Made by a program: the position numbers and the translations under genes. From assembly GCA_934432675.1 (NCBI GenBank), contig CAKRYT010000004.1, forward strand, positions 62,001 to 126,000: a DNA stretch of 64,000 nucleotides. Reading direction: 5' to 3'. Below the pieces are notes generated by a model that saw only the letters and a program-made list of their open reading frames with translations, searched no databases and had not been told where the DNA came from. This document shows, one piece after another, positions 34,064 to 42,828 of the stretch (positions are counted from its first letter, which is position 1; each line of letters opens with the position of its first letter). Origin of the DNA: an uncultured Eubacteriales bacterium (lineage in GTDB: Bacteria; Bacillota; Clostridia; Oscillospirales; CAG-272).

Positions 34064-35395
34064 ATGTCCAAACCCCTTGTTGCCATTGTCGGCAGACCGA
34101 ATGTCGGCAAATCCACCCTTTTCAATAAGATCATCGGCCAACGCCTGTCCATCGTCGAAGACACGCCGGGTGTCACCCGGGACCGCATCTACGGCGAAAC
34201 CGAATGGAGCGGGCGTCCTTTCTGCCTCATCGACACCGGCGGGATCGAGCCCAAGACCGACGACGTCATTCTGAAACAGATGCGGACCCAGGCACAGATT
34301 GCCATCGACACGGCGGACGTCATCATTTTCGTCTGCGACGTGCGTGCCGGGCTGACCGCCGACGACCGCGAGATCGCCGTCATGCTCTCCAAGAGCGGTA
34401 AGCCCATCATCCCCTGCGTCAACAAGATCGACCGCACGGGGGACCTTCCCTTTGAATACTACGAATTCTACGAACTCGGTCTGAAAGAAGACCCCGTCCC
34501 GCTCTCCTCCCTGCACGGCTCTGGTACGGGGGACCTGCTCGACCGCGTCATTTCCTATTTTCCGGAGGAGGAGGCACCCGAGGAGGAGGACGACATCATC
34601 CGCGTCGCCGTCATCGGCAAGCCGAATGCCGGGAAATCCTCCATCATCAACCGCATCCTCGGTGCCGACCGTCTCATCGTCTCGAATATTCCGGGCACGA
34701 CGCGTGACGCCGTCGATACCGTCATCGAAAACGAGTACGGGAAGTTCTGTTTCATCGATACCGCCGGCATCCGTCGCTCCTCCAAGATCGACGATAAGAT
34801 CGAGAAATACTCCGTCCTGCGTGCTCACATGGCGGTGGAGCGCGCCGACGTCTGCCTCATCATGGTGGATGCCGCCGCAGGCATCTCCGAGCAGGACGAG
34901 CACATCGCGGGCATCGCACACGAGGCGGGCAAGGCATCCATCATCTGTATGAACAAATGGGACGCCGTCGAAAAGGATTCGACGACGACGAACGCCGTGA
35001 CGCGCCGCGTGCGCGACGCACTCTCCTATATGACCTACGCCCCGATCCAGTTCGTCTCGGCGATGACGGGGCAGCGGGTCGGCACACTCTTTGAACTCAT
35101 CAACCAGGTGTACGCCGAATCGCGCAAGCGCGTCTCCACGGGGATGCTCAACGACCTCCTCGCCGACGCCGTCGCACGCAACCAGGTGCCGTCCGACAAG
35201 GGCAAACGCCTGAAACTCTACTATATGACCGAGAGCCAGGTCGCACCGCCGACCTTCGTCGTGTTCTGCAACAGTGCGGAACTGTTCCACTTCTCCTACC
35301 AGCGGTATCTGGAAAACTGCATCCGCGAGGCGTTCGGCTTCCGCGGCACACCGATCAAACTCGTCATCCGCCAGAAGGGCGATAAGGAAGACTGA
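34064..35395 (+). CDS. der: Ribosome biogenesis GTPase Der (EngA)
   Basis: 443 residues, start at 34064 after AAAGGAGG. Two tandem GTPase domains: first with G1 GRPNVGKSTLF (~9-19), G3 DTGG and G4 NKID; second with G1 GKPNAGKSSII (~185), G3 DTAGIRR, G4 NKWD. The C-terminal KH-like domain starts near 360 (RVSTGMLNDLLADAV...PPTFVVFCN...YQRYLENCIREAFGF). Needed for 50S subunit assembly. Only 2 bases separate it from obg, another ribosome-assembly GTPase. Confidence 0.96.
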   Translation: MSKPLVAIVGRPNVGKSTLFNKIIGQRLSIVEDTPGVTRDRIYGETEWSGRPFCLIDTGGIEPKTDDVILKQMRTQAQIAIDTADVIIFVCDVRAGLTADDREIAVMLSKSGKPIIPCVNKIDRTGDLPFEYYEFYELGLKEDPVPLSSLHGSGTGDLLDRVISYFPEEEAPEEEDDIIRVAVIGKPNAGKSSIINRILGADRLIVSNIPGTTRDAVDTVIENEYGKFCFIDTAGIRRSSKIDDKIEKYSVLRAHMAVERADVCLIMVDAAAGISEQDEHIAGIAHEAGKASIICMNKWDAVEKDSTTTNAVTRRVRDALSYMTYAPIQFVSAMTGQRVGTLFELINQVYAESRKRVSTGMLNDLLADAVARNQVPSDKGKRLKLYYMTESQVAPPTFVVFCNSAELFHFSYQRYLENCIREAFGFRGTPIKLVIRQKGDKED

Positions 35396-35397
35396 CC

Positions 35398-36684
35398 ATG
35401 TTTATCGACATCGTAAAAATCTATGTGAAAGCGGGCGACGGCGGCAACGGAGCCATCGCCTTCCACCGCGAAAAATACGTACCGAACGGCGGCCCCGACG
35501 GCGGGGACGGCGGCAGAGGCGGCAACATTATTTTCCGCGTCGACGAGGGGGCGAACACCCTGCTCGCCTTCCGTTACAAGCGCAAATTCGTCGCCGAAAA
35601 CGGCGAGGACGGCAAAGGACGCAAATTTCACGGCAAGTCCGGGGAGGACACCGTGATCCTCGTCCCCCCGGGGACACTCATCAAAGACCCGGCAAGCGGC
35701 AAGATCATTTTCGATATGTCGCGCGACCGCGAGTTCATTGCCTGCCACGGCGGGCGCGGCGGCTGGGGTAACCGTCACTTTGCGACCCCGACGCGCCAGA
35801 TCCCCCGGTTTGCCAAGTCCGGCACCAAAGGGGAAGAAAAGGAACTGCAACTCGAACTGAAAATGCTCGCGGACGTCGGTCTGCTCGGTTTCCCGAACGT
35901 CGGGAAATCCTCTCTGCTCGCGCGCGTCAGCGCGGCGAAACCGAAGATTGCCGACTACCACTTCACGACCCTCTCCCCGAATCTCGGGGTCGTCGCCCTC
36001 GGCGGCGAGGGGCGCGGCTTTGTCATGGCAGACATCCCGGGGCTCATTGAAGGTGCCTCCGACGGCGCGGGACTCGGGCACGCATTCCTGCGTCACGTGG
36101 ACCGTTGCCGCCTCCTGCTCCACGTCGTGGACGTCTCGGCGAGTGAAGGGCGCGATCCCGCGGAGGATATGCGTATCATCGACCGCGAACTCGCACGATA
36201 CAGTGAGGCACTTGCCTCCCGTCCGCAGATCGCCGTTGCGAACAAGTGCGACCTCGCTGACCCGGACGGCGAGACCGTCAGGCGTTTCACCGCGTACTGC
36301 GAGGAACTCGGTCGCCCCCTCTTCTTCATCTCCGCCGCGACCGGTGACAGCGTGCGCGAACTCATGGAGTACGTTGCAAAAACGCTCGAAACCCTGCCCC
36401 CCATGACCGAATACGAGGCGGAGATCTCCCCCGAGGAGGAGGCACTCGCCGGTGTCGGCTGCGGCATTGAGACCACGGTCCGCCGCGAAAACCGCACCTA
36501 CTACGTCGAGGGCAAGTGGATCGAAAACTTCATGGGGCAGATCAATTTCGACGACTACGAGTCTCTCCGTTTCTTCCAGCGCGTGCTGGACAAAAACGGC
36601 GTTTTCGCCCTTTTGCGCGAAAAGGGCATTGAGGACGGCGACACCGTCAACATCTACGACTTCGAGTTTGAATATGTGCAATAA
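35398..36684 (+). CDS. obg: GTPase Obg (CgtA)
   Basis: 428 residues with three domains: Gly-rich Obg fold (1-~158; GDGGNGAIAFHREKYVPNGGPDGGDGG), G domain (~159-335; G1 GFPNVGKSSLL, switch YHFTTLSPNLG, G3 DIPGLIEGA, G4 NKCD, G5 SAAT) and the C-terminal OCT domain (~350-428; YYVEGKWIENFMGQINFDDYESLRFFQRVLDKNGV). Ribosome assembly and stress response. The OCT domain is typical of Gram-positive Obg. Second gene of a der-obg pair that ends with a terminator. Confidence 0.97.
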   Translation: MFIDIVKIYVKAGDGGNGAIAFHREKYVPNGGPDGGDGGRGGNIIFRVDEGANTLLAFRYKRKFVAENGEDGKGRKFHGKSGEDTVILVPPGTLIKDPASGKIIFDMSRDREFIACHGGRGGWGNRHFATPTRQIPRFAKSGTKGEEKELQLELKMLADVGLLGFPNVGKSSLLARVSAAKPKIADYHFTTLSPNLGVVALGGEGRGFVMADIPGLIEGASDGAGLGHAFLRHVDRCRLLLHVVDVSASEGRDPAEDMRIIDRELARYSEALASRPQIAVANKCDLADPDGETVRRFTAYCEELGRPLFFISAATGDSVRELMEYVAKTLETLPPMTEYEAEISPEEEALAGVGCGIETTVRRENRTYYVEGKWIENFMGQINFDDYESLRFFQRVLDKNGVFALLREKGIEDGDTVNIYDFEFEYVQ

Positions 36685-36711
36685 GCCGCGGCGCGAATAC
36701 GTCGACGGCAA

Positions 36712-36751
36712 GGCGGTGCCCGAAAAATCGGGCATCGCCTCGTTTTTGTTT
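36712..36751 (+). terminator. Terminator of der-obg
   Basis: 11-bp stem with one G-U pair (36712-36722 with 36729-36739), loop AAAAAT, then TCGTTTTTGTT. Confidence 0.85.
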
Positions 36752-36820
36752 CGCCCGCGGATACGCCCGTTCCCGGGCATCGGCGCGACCACCCGACGCC
36801 CGGTAGCACGGAAAAACGCC

Positions 36821-36931
36821 CCCGCCCCGATGGCGTGAGCACCTCCTCCGGCGGTGTGCATACCACCTCCCGCCCCGATGGCGTGAGTACCTCCTCCGGC
36901 GGTGTGCATACCACCTCCCGCCGACGGCGTG
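36821..36931. repeat. 48-bp tandem repeat in an intergenic region
   Basis: Two nearly identical 48-base units (36821-36868 and 36869-36916; one C/T difference at GAGCACC/GAGTACC) and the start of a third (36917-36931). The unit is a multiple of three but shows no sign of being translated. Confidence 0.85.
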
Positions 36932-36994
36932 TGTGTCGTCCGCACCCGCCTCCGGGTGCCGCCGGCGGGAGATGGGGAAAATCGCCGCGCCCCC

Positions 36995-37023
36995 TTTACA
37001 AAACGCCGTAAATGTGTTATATT
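36995..37023 (+). promoter_or_regulatory. Promoter of the nrdR-rsgA operon
   Basis: TTTACA (36995-37000), 17-base spacer, TATATT (37018-37023); about 45 bases of leader before nrdR. Confidence 0.7.
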
Positions 37024-37074
37024 GTTATCTATAATAGTATGCGTACGATCGTGCGCGGAAACGGGGGATCACCT

Positions 37075-37533
37075 ATGAAGTGCCCTGCCTGCGGCAACCG
37101 TGACAGCCGCGTGCTCGACAGCCGACCGGTGGAAGACGACGCCAGCATCAAGCGGCGGCGCGAATGCACCGCGTGCGGAAAGCGGTTTACCACCTACGAA
37201 ATGATTGAGACGGTGCCGATCTTCGTCATCAAAAAGGACGGCTCGCGTGAGCCGTTTGACCGGCACAAACTGCAAAACGGACTCATGAAAGCCTGCCAGA
37301 AACGCCCCGTCGACGTCGATGCGCTCTGCACCGAGATTGAGAACGAGCTGGTCAACTCCCTCGCGAGTGAGGTGACTTCCGTGCGCCTCGGCGAGATGGT
37401 GATGGACCACCTCAAAACCCTGGACGAGGTCTCCTACGTCCGCTTTGCCTCCGTCTATCGCGAGTTCCGGGACCTGGAAAGTTTCCTCGATGAACTCAAC
37501 GCCCTTGTCAAAGGAAAGAAGAAACGCAAATGA
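37075..37533 (+). CDS. nrdR: Transcriptional repressor NrdR
   Basis: 152 residues. Zinc-ribbon plus ATP-cone repressor of ribonucleotide reductase genes. N-terminal MKCPACGNRDSRVLDSRPVEDDASIKRRRECTACGKRFTTYE holds both CxxC pairs; the ATP-cone covers ~45-140 (VIKKDGSREPFDRHKLQNGLMKACQKRPV...YVRFASVYREFRDLESF). Start chosen at the MKCPxC line common to all NrdR, although the frame is open from 37012. It overlaps yicC by 4 bases. No NrdR box was recognised in its own promoter. Confidence 0.96.
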   Translation: MKCPACGNRDSRVLDSRPVEDDASIKRRRECTACGKRFTTYEMIETVPIFVIKKDGSREPFDRHKLQNGLMKACQKRPVDVDALCTEIENELVNSLASEVTSVRLGEMVMDHLKTLDEVSYVRFASVYREFRDLESFLDELNALVKGKKKRK

Positions 37534-38417
37534 TGCACAGTATGACCGCGTTCGGGCGCGGAATGAATACGGCGGGCGACATGACCTTTACGGTCGAGAT
37601 GCGTGCCGTCAACGGCAGATACCTGGACGTTTCCTGCCGTATGCCCCGCTCCCTGCTCCCCCTGGAAGAGAGGGTCAAGTCCTACGTCCAGTCTTCCGTC
37701 ACCACGCGCGGCAAGGTGGACGTCAACGTCACTCTCACGAGGGAGGGCGTTTCGGATAAGACGGTAACGCTCGACACGGCGTATGCCGACGCATACATGG
37801 CCGCGCTCCGCGCCCTGCGTGACCGTTACGCACTCCCCGATGACATCACCGTCATGTCGGTGGCAAAGTCGCCCGACGTCTTCACCTATACCCAGACCGA
37901 ACTCGATGCGGACGCCGCATGGGAGGCACTCCGCCCCGCACTCGCGGCGGCGGGTGAAGCCTTCTCGCGCATGCGCCGCGCGGAGGGGGAAAAAATACAG
38001 CGCGACCTGTACGCCAAACTGGACAGCGTCGCCGCCTGGGTCGATGAGGTCGAACGCCTCTCGGCGTCGGACACCGCCCTCTACCGCGACAAACTGGAAG
38101 CGCGCCTGCGCGCCGTTCTCTCCGACCAGAAGATCACGGTGGACGAAAACCGTCTGCTCACCGAATGTGCCCTGTTCGCCGACCGTATCGCCGTAGACGA
38201 GGAGATCACCCGGCTGCGTGCCCATATCGGTGCCTTCCACGAGATTGCGGAAGAGCCGATGCCCGCCGGTAAGAAACTGGACTTTCTCATGCAGGAGATG
38301 AATCGGGAAACCAACACGATCGGCTCCAAGTGTGCCGACGCCGCCATCGCCCGCATCGTCGTCAACGTCAAGAACGAACTGGAAAAAATCCGCGAGCAAG
38401 TGCAGAACATTGAGTAA
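37530..38417 (+). CDS. yicC: YicC-family endoribonuclease
   Basis: 295 residues. N-terminus HSMTAFGRG and MRAVNGRYLDVSCRMP are the YicC signature; the C-terminal part AEEPMPAGKKLDFLMQEMNRETNTIGSKCADAAIARIVVNVKNELEKIREQVQNIE is the conserved DUF1732 end carrying the acidic catalytic residues. Members have been shown to cleave RNA. Start ATG at 37530 overlaps the nrdR stop (a second ATG follows directly). It precedes remA, the usual order in Bacillota. Confidence 0.95.
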   Translation: MMHSMTAFGRGMNTAGDMTFTVEMRAVNGRYLDVSCRMPRSLLPLEERVKSYVQSSVTTRGKVDVNVTLTREGVSDKTVTLDTAYADAYMAALRALRDRYALPDDITVMSVAKSPDVFTYTQTELDADAAWEALRPALAAAGEAFSRMRRAEGEKIQRDLYAKLDSVAAWVDEVERLSASDTALYRDKLEARLRAVLSDQKITVDENRLLTECALFADRIAVDEEITRLRAHIGAFHEIAEEPMPAGKKLDFLMQEMNRETNTIGSKCADAAIARIVVNVKNELEKIREQVQNIE

Positions 38418-38426
38418 GGAGACAGG

Positions 38427-38711
38427 ATGAAACTCATCAATATCGGATTCGGCAACCTCGTCGCGGCGGAGCGCGTCGTCGCCATCACTTCCCCGGACAG
38501 CGCACCGATCAAACGCCTGGTACAGGACGCCAAGGAAGAGGGGCGCGTCATTGACGCCTCCTGCGGCAGACGTACCCGCGCCGTGCTCATCATGGACTCC
38601 GACCACGTCATCCTCTCCGCCATCCAGACCGAGACTCTCTGGAACCGGCTGGACCAGGAAGTCGGCAATGAAGAAGACGAAGAGGAGGACGAGGATGAGG
38701 AGAGATCCTGA
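38427..38711 (+). CDS. remA: RemA-family (DUF370) regulatory protein
   Basis: 94 residues. KLINIGFGNLVAAERVVAITSPDSAPIKRLVQDAKEEGRVIDASCGRRTRAVLIMDSDHVILSAIQTET is the complete RemA fold; in Bacillus it is a ring-forming DNA-binding activator of matrix and osmoprotection genes. An acidic tail (EEDEEEDEDEERS) is added. In relatives gmk normally follows; here the next gene is rpoZ after 77 bases. Confidence 0.93.
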   Translation: MKLINIGFGNLVAAERVVAITSPDSAPIKRLVQDAKEEGRVIDASCGRRTRAVLIMDSDHVILSAIQTETLWNRLDQEVGNEEDEEEDEDEERS

Positions 38712-38788
38712 CCCCGTACCCGACGCGCCGACCTCTGCAAAAGTAAGTTTACAATGCCACCCATTTTCGTGACAGAAGGAGATACAAT

Positions 38789-39058
38789 ATGTTACACCCG
38801 ACCGCAGACGAACTCACCCACGGCAAATTCAACCGCTATGAACTGGTTATCGGGATCGCGAAGAGTGCCCGCCTCGTGACCGACGAATACGTGCGGCAGC
38901 GCAGTGAGGCGCAGAAAGCCATCGACGAGCACCGCGAGGGCGGCCAGACGCTCGCGCAGATGATCTCACCCGAATACCGCGACCAGAAGGCGGTCAAGAT
39001 CGCCGTCCGCCGCCTTGCCGACGGGACCTACCGCATGGTGCGGCGCAGCGAGCAGTAA
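38789..39058 (+). CDS. rpoZ: RNA polymerase omega subunit
   Basis: 89 residues. NRYELVIGIAKSARLVTDEYVRQRSE...KAVKIAVRRLADGTYRM matches the conserved omega core (RYxLVxxxAKRARQL...KPVxxAxxEIxxGK) with the family's MLHPT start. Structural subunit of RNA polymerase. AGAAGGAG ribosome site. Lies between remA and priA. Confidence 0.9.
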   Translation: MLHPTADELTHGKFNRYELVIGIAKSARLVTDEYVRQRSEAQKAIDEHREGGQTLAQMISPEYRDQKAVKIAVRRLADGTYRMVRRSEQ

Positions 39059-39066
39059 ACGCCGCC

Positions 39067-41313
39067 GTGGCGCGCGCCGTCAGCGTCCGCGTACTGGACG
39101 CCCCGTTTCATATCGACCACCCCTTTGACTACCTGCTCCCGGACTACCTGCCGGACCTCGCCCGCGGAACCGTGGTTTCCGTGCCGTTCGGGCGGGGAGA
39201 CCGCCCGGTCTTCGGCGTAGTGATGGGGGAGGCGACACCGCAAAGCGGCGTCGCCGTCAAGCCCGTGCTGTCCGCCCTCGACCAGGCGTATGCCCTCGAC
39301 GGTGAGATGCTCGGGCTATGCCTCTTTTTATCCGACTACTACCTCTGCTCGCTCGGAGATGCCGTGCGGTGCGTGTTGCCGCCCGCCGTCTTTTCCTCTC
39401 TCGGGCAGAATATCTACCGCGTGCCGTATTGCACGCTCGTGCCGGATGCCGACGCGCTCCGTGACCTGCTCGGCGGAAAAACGCTGCGCTCCGAGGCGCA
39501 CAAACGGATCCTCTCCTATCTTGCCGAACGGGGGACGGTCGAGCGGAGCACCCTTTTGCACGATCTCTCCGTCTCACCGGCGCAGGTCGCTGCCCTGGTC
39601 GCCAAAGGCTACGTGACGGAGGAAAACCGCGAGACCCTCCGCAACCCCTATGCCGACCTCGCGCGGGAGCGCGACCTGCGGGAAATCCGTCTCTCCCGCG
39701 CGCAGACGCGCGCGTTCGAGGCACTCGCGGCGTTGCAGGACACCGGCGAGGCGAAAGCGGCGTTGCTCCACGGCGTGACGGGGAGCGGCAAGACGCAAAT
39801 TATGCTGAAACTCCTTGACCGCACGCTCGCCGCCGGCAGGACCGCCATCGTGATGGTGCCGGAGATTGCCCTCACGCCCCAGACCGTCCGCATCTTCTGC
39901 TCCCGGTACGGAGAGCGCGTCGCCGTCATCCACTCCTCCCTCTCGGCGGGGGAACGCTTTGACGCCTGGCGCAGGATCCGCCGCGGCGAGGTGGATCTCG
40001 TCATCGGCACCCGCAGTGCCGTGTTCGCCCCCTTGAAGAACATCGGGCTCATCGTCGTGGACGAGGAGCACGAGCACACTTATAAATCCGAGCAGGACCC
40101 CAAATACCATGCCACGCGTGTCTGCGCCTATCGCGCCGGCGTGCACCGTTCGCTGGTCGTCCTCGCCTCGGCGACCCCCTCCTTTGAGAGTTACTATGCC
40201 GCGACCCACGGTCGCTATACCCTGGTCCCCCTGACCGAGCGTTTCGGGGGTGCCAGACTGCCGGAGGCGGAGATCGTCGATATGCGGCGGGAACTCCGCG
40301 CCGGCAACGTCTCACCGTTGAGCCATACGCTCTACGACGCACTCGCGACGGTCAAGGAGCGCGGTGAGCAGGCGATCCTGTTTCTCAACCGCCGCGGCTA
40401 CCACGCCTCGCTCCAATGCCGGAACTGCGGGGCGGTGCTGAACTGCCCGCACTGCTCGGTGGCACTCACCCTGCATACCAACCCCGCGCCGCATCTGCTC
40501 TGCCACCTCTGCGGTTACCGTGCCGCGCCGCCGCGGACCTGCCCCGCCTGTCGGGACGGTCGGCTCACCTACGTCGGCTACGGGACGGAAAAAGTCGAAA
40601 GCGAAGTGGAAGGGCACGAGAGCCATCTGTCCGTCCTGCGTATGGACGCGGACACCGCCACGGGCAAACAGGTCTATGACCGTATGCTCGACAGTTTCCG
40701 CCGTGGGGAAAAGGACGTCCTGCTCGGCACGCAAATGGTGACGAAAGGTCACGACTTCCCCCGCGTTACGCTGGTCGGCGTCATTCTCGCCGACACCGGG
40801 CTCTACGCAAACGATTTCCGCGCCTCCGAGCGTACCTTTTCCCTGCTCACGCAGGTCATCGGCAGAGCGGGGCGGGCGGATGCCCCCGGGCGGGCGATCA
40901 TCCAGACCTTCTCCCCGACGAACGACGTCATCCGCCTCGCGCAGGCGCAGGACTACGTCGCCTTCTACGAGTCGGAGATCAAACTGCGGGAGCAACTCTG
41001 TTTCCCGCCGTTCTGCGACCTCGTCCAACTGACGCTCACCTCGCGGGACGAGGGGCGGCTCTCGGAGGCGATCGGCAAATGTGCCGACCTCGCGAAGTCG
41101 CTCGCGGGCGAGAAATACGCCGATACGCCCCTGACGCTCTTCGGACCGCTGGAAGCGCAGGTCTACCGCGCCGCGGAGCAGTACCGCATGCGCCTCGTCC
41201 TCAAATGCCGCTGGAACGCCCGCACCCGCGCCTACGTCCGGGAACTGCTGCTGTTCGCATCGACCCTCCGCGGTGTCTCTGCCGCAGTGGATATCAACCC
41301 CCTGCACGCGTGA
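39067..41313 (+). CDS. priA: Primosomal replication restart helicase PriA
   Basis: 748 residues, start GTG at 39067, 8 bases after rpoZ. N-terminal 3'-DNA-binding domain (VRVLDAPFHIDHPFDYLLPDYL, PFGRG), winged helix (~150-200), helicase core with Walker A LLHGVTGSGKTQIML (~237-251), Walker B DEEHEHTYKSEQDPKYHARD-like DEEH box, motif III VLASATPSFESY, and a zinc module with eight Cys (CRNCGAVLNCPHC ... CHLCG ... CPAC) at ~450-500, then YGTEKVESEVE and QMVTKGHDFP. Restarts stalled replication forks. Confidence 0.96.
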   Translation: MARAVSVRVLDAPFHIDHPFDYLLPDYLPDLARGTVVSVPFGRGDRPVFGVVMGEATPQSGVAVKPVLSALDQAYALDGEMLGLCLFLSDYYLCSLGDAVRCVLPPAVFSSLGQNIYRVPYCTLVPDADALRDLLGGKTLRSEAHKRILSYLAERGTVERSTLLHDLSVSPAQVAALVAKGYVTEENRETLRNPYADLARERDLREIRLSRAQTRAFEALAALQDTGEAKAALLHGVTGSGKTQIMLKLLDRTLAAGRTAIVMVPEIALTPQTVRIFCSRYGERVAVIHSSLSAGERFDAWRRIRRGEVDLVIGTRSAVFAPLKNIGLIVVDEEHEHTYKSEQDPKYHATRVCAYRAGVHRSLVVLASATPSFESYYAATHGRYTLVPLTERFGGARLPEAEIVDMRRELRAGNVSPLSHTLYDALATVKERGEQAILFLNRRGYHASLQCRNCGAVLNCPHCSVALTLHTNPAPHLLCHLCGYRAAPPRTCPACRDGRLTYVGYGTEKVESEVEGHESHLSVLRMDADTATGKQVYDRMLDSFRRGEKDVLLGTQMVTKGHDFPRVTLVGVILADTGLYANDFRASERTFSLLTQVIGRAGRADAPGRAIIQTFSPTNDVIRLAQAQDYVAFYESEIKLREQLCFPPFCDLVQLTLTSRDEGRLSEAIGKCADLAKSLAGEKYADTPLTLFGPLEAQVYRAAEQYRMRLVLKCRWNARTRAYVRELLLFASTLRGVSAAVDINPLHA

Positions 41314-41425
41314 CCCCCGCACCGGCCCGTCGAACGGCTTTTCCGCGATGACCTGTTCCCGTGCCACGGCTTTCTCACGATTGCCCCTTCCCGCACCTGA
41401 CCTATCCCGAAAGGAGACCATCTAT

Positions 41426-41893
41426 ATGGCATACCTGAAAATCGTTTTGGAGGGCGACCCGGTCCTCCGTAAGACCAGCCGCCCCGTCACAGAGATCACC
41501 CCGCGCATCCTCCAACTGCTGGATGATATGACGGACACCATGCGCCGTGCGAACGGTTGCGGGCTCGCCGCGCCGCAGGTCGGCATCCTCCGCCGCGTGG
41601 TCGTCATCGAGGTGGAGCCCGGTGAAGTACTGGAACTCATCAATCCGAGGATCGTCTCCTGGTCGGGTGAGCAGTGCGAAGTGGAGGGGTGTCTCTCCCT
41701 GCCGAAGAAATGGGCGAGGACACACCGCCCCCGCAAGGTGGTCGTGCGTGCCCTTGACCGGAACGGGCAGGAGGTCGAATACCGCGGGGAGGATCTGCTC
41801 GCCCGCGCCTTCTGCCATGAGATCGACCACCTGGACGGTAAACTCTTTACCGACCCGGGCATCGTCGCGGGGGAGGTCGAGGTCGAAGAATGA
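41426..41893 (+). CDS. def: Peptide deformylase
   Basis: 155 residues, start at 41426 after AAGGAG. Removes the formyl group from nascent proteins. All three motifs are present: GCGLAAPQVG (motif 1), EGCLSLP (motif 2, metal Cys) and HEIDHLDG (motif 3, two His ligands and catalytic Glu). Overlaps fmt by 4 bases, so the formylation and deformylation enzymes are coupled. About 110 bases separate it from priA. Confidence 0.97.
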   Translation: MAYLKIVLEGDPVLRKTSRPVTEITPRILQLLDDMTDTMRRANGCGLAAPQVGILRRVVVIEVEPGEVLELINPRIVSWSGEQCEVEGCLSLPKKWARTHRPRKVVVRALDRNGQEVEYRGEDLLARAFCHEIDHLDGKLFTDPGIVAGEVEVEE

Positions 41894-42828
41894 AAGTCGT
41901 CTTTATGGGCACGCCCGAGATTGCGGCGACCTGCCTGGATGCCCTCCTCGCGTCGGCACATACCGTTACGGCGGTGGTCACACAGCCCGACAAGCCCGCC
42001 GGGCGCAACTATACCCTGACGCCCCCGCCCGTCAAAGTGCTTGCCGCCGCGCACGGGATCCCGGTCGTCCAGCCGGAGAAAATCCGCACGCCCGAGTTTG
42101 AAGCGTGGTTGCAGGGCCAGTCCCCCGATATTATCGTCGTCGTCGCGTACGGGAAGATCCTGCCGAAGTTCGTGCTGGATACCCCGCGCTACGGCTGTAT
42201 CAATCTGCACGTCTCTCTCCTGCCGCGCTGGCGCGGTGCCGCCCCGATGCAGCGGGCGATCATGGCGGGCGACACCGAGACGGGTGTCACCGTCATGTAT
42301 ATGGACGAGGGGCTCGACACCGGCGACATCCTCATGTCCAGTGCTTTCCCCATCACGGGGGAGGACACGTTCGAGACGGTCCACGACCGCAGTGCCGCCC
42401 TCGGGGCGGAGTTGCTCCCCATGGCACTCGACGAAATTGCGGCGGGCACCGCCCCCCGCAAAAAGCAGTGTGAAGAGGGCATGACCTACGCCGCCAAGAT
42501 CGAAAAATCCGAGTGTGAGATTGACTTCACCAAGCCTGCCGCCGCGCTGGACTGCATCCTGCGCGGGCTGACCCCCATCCCCCTGCCCTTTACCTACCTG
42601 CCCGACGGCAAACTGCTCAAAGTCCTTGCCGCTCGCCCGACGGAGGGGCACGGCGCACCGGGTACCATCCTCGCGCTCGATACGGTCGGGGACGGCGGCA
42701 TCACCGTCGCCTGCGGGGAGGGTGCCCTCCGACTAATCAAACTCCGCCCCGAGGGCAAAGGTACCATGACCGCCGCCGCGTTCCTGCGCGGGGCGCACCT
42801 CACGGTCGGTGAGCGGCTCGGCAGATGA
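41890..42828 (+). CDS. fmt: Methionyl-tRNA formyltransferase
   Basis: 312 residues. Formylates initiator Met-tRNA using 10-formyl-THF. FMGTPEIAATCLDALL start; NLHVSLLPRWRGAAPMQRAIMAGDTETGVTVMYMDEGLDTGDIL contains the SLLPxxRG motif and catalytic Asn/His/Asp set. C-terminal OB-like domain from ~205 (AAKIEKSECEIDFTKPA). Overlaps def before it and rsmB after it by 4 bases each. Confidence 0.97.
   Translation: MKVVFMGTPEIAATCLDALLASAHTVTAVVTQPDKPAGRNYTLTPPPVKVLAAAHGIPVVQPEKIRTPEFEAWLQGQSPDIIVVVAYGKILPKFVLDTPRYGCINLHVSLLPRWRGAAPMQRAIMAGDTETGVTVMYMDEGLDTGDILMSSAFPITGEDTFETVHDRSAALGAELLPMALDEIAAGTAPRKKQCEEGMTYAAKIEKSECEIDFTKPAAALDCILRGLTPIPLPFTYLPDGKLLKVLAARPTEGHGAPGTILALDTVGDGGITVACGEGALRLIKLRPEGKGTMTAAAFLRGAHLTVGERLGR

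Larger units (their letters stand above)
36685..37074. other. Intergenic region with terminator, 48-bp tandem repeat and nrdR promoter
   Basis: Contains the obg terminator (36712-36751), the two-and-a-bit-copy 48-bp repeat (36821-36931) and the nrdR promoter (36995-37023). No gene is supported; frames through the repeat translate into simple Gly/His or Thr/Pro repeats. Confidence 0.65.

Noticed and set aside
36821..36931. CRISPR-like array
   Set aside because: The units are directly adjacent with no spacers, and no cas gene is nearby.
36654..36945. Minus-strand frame with tandem peptide repeats over the 48-bp repeat
   Set aside because: It continues antisense into obg and is only open because the repeat unit is a multiple of three.
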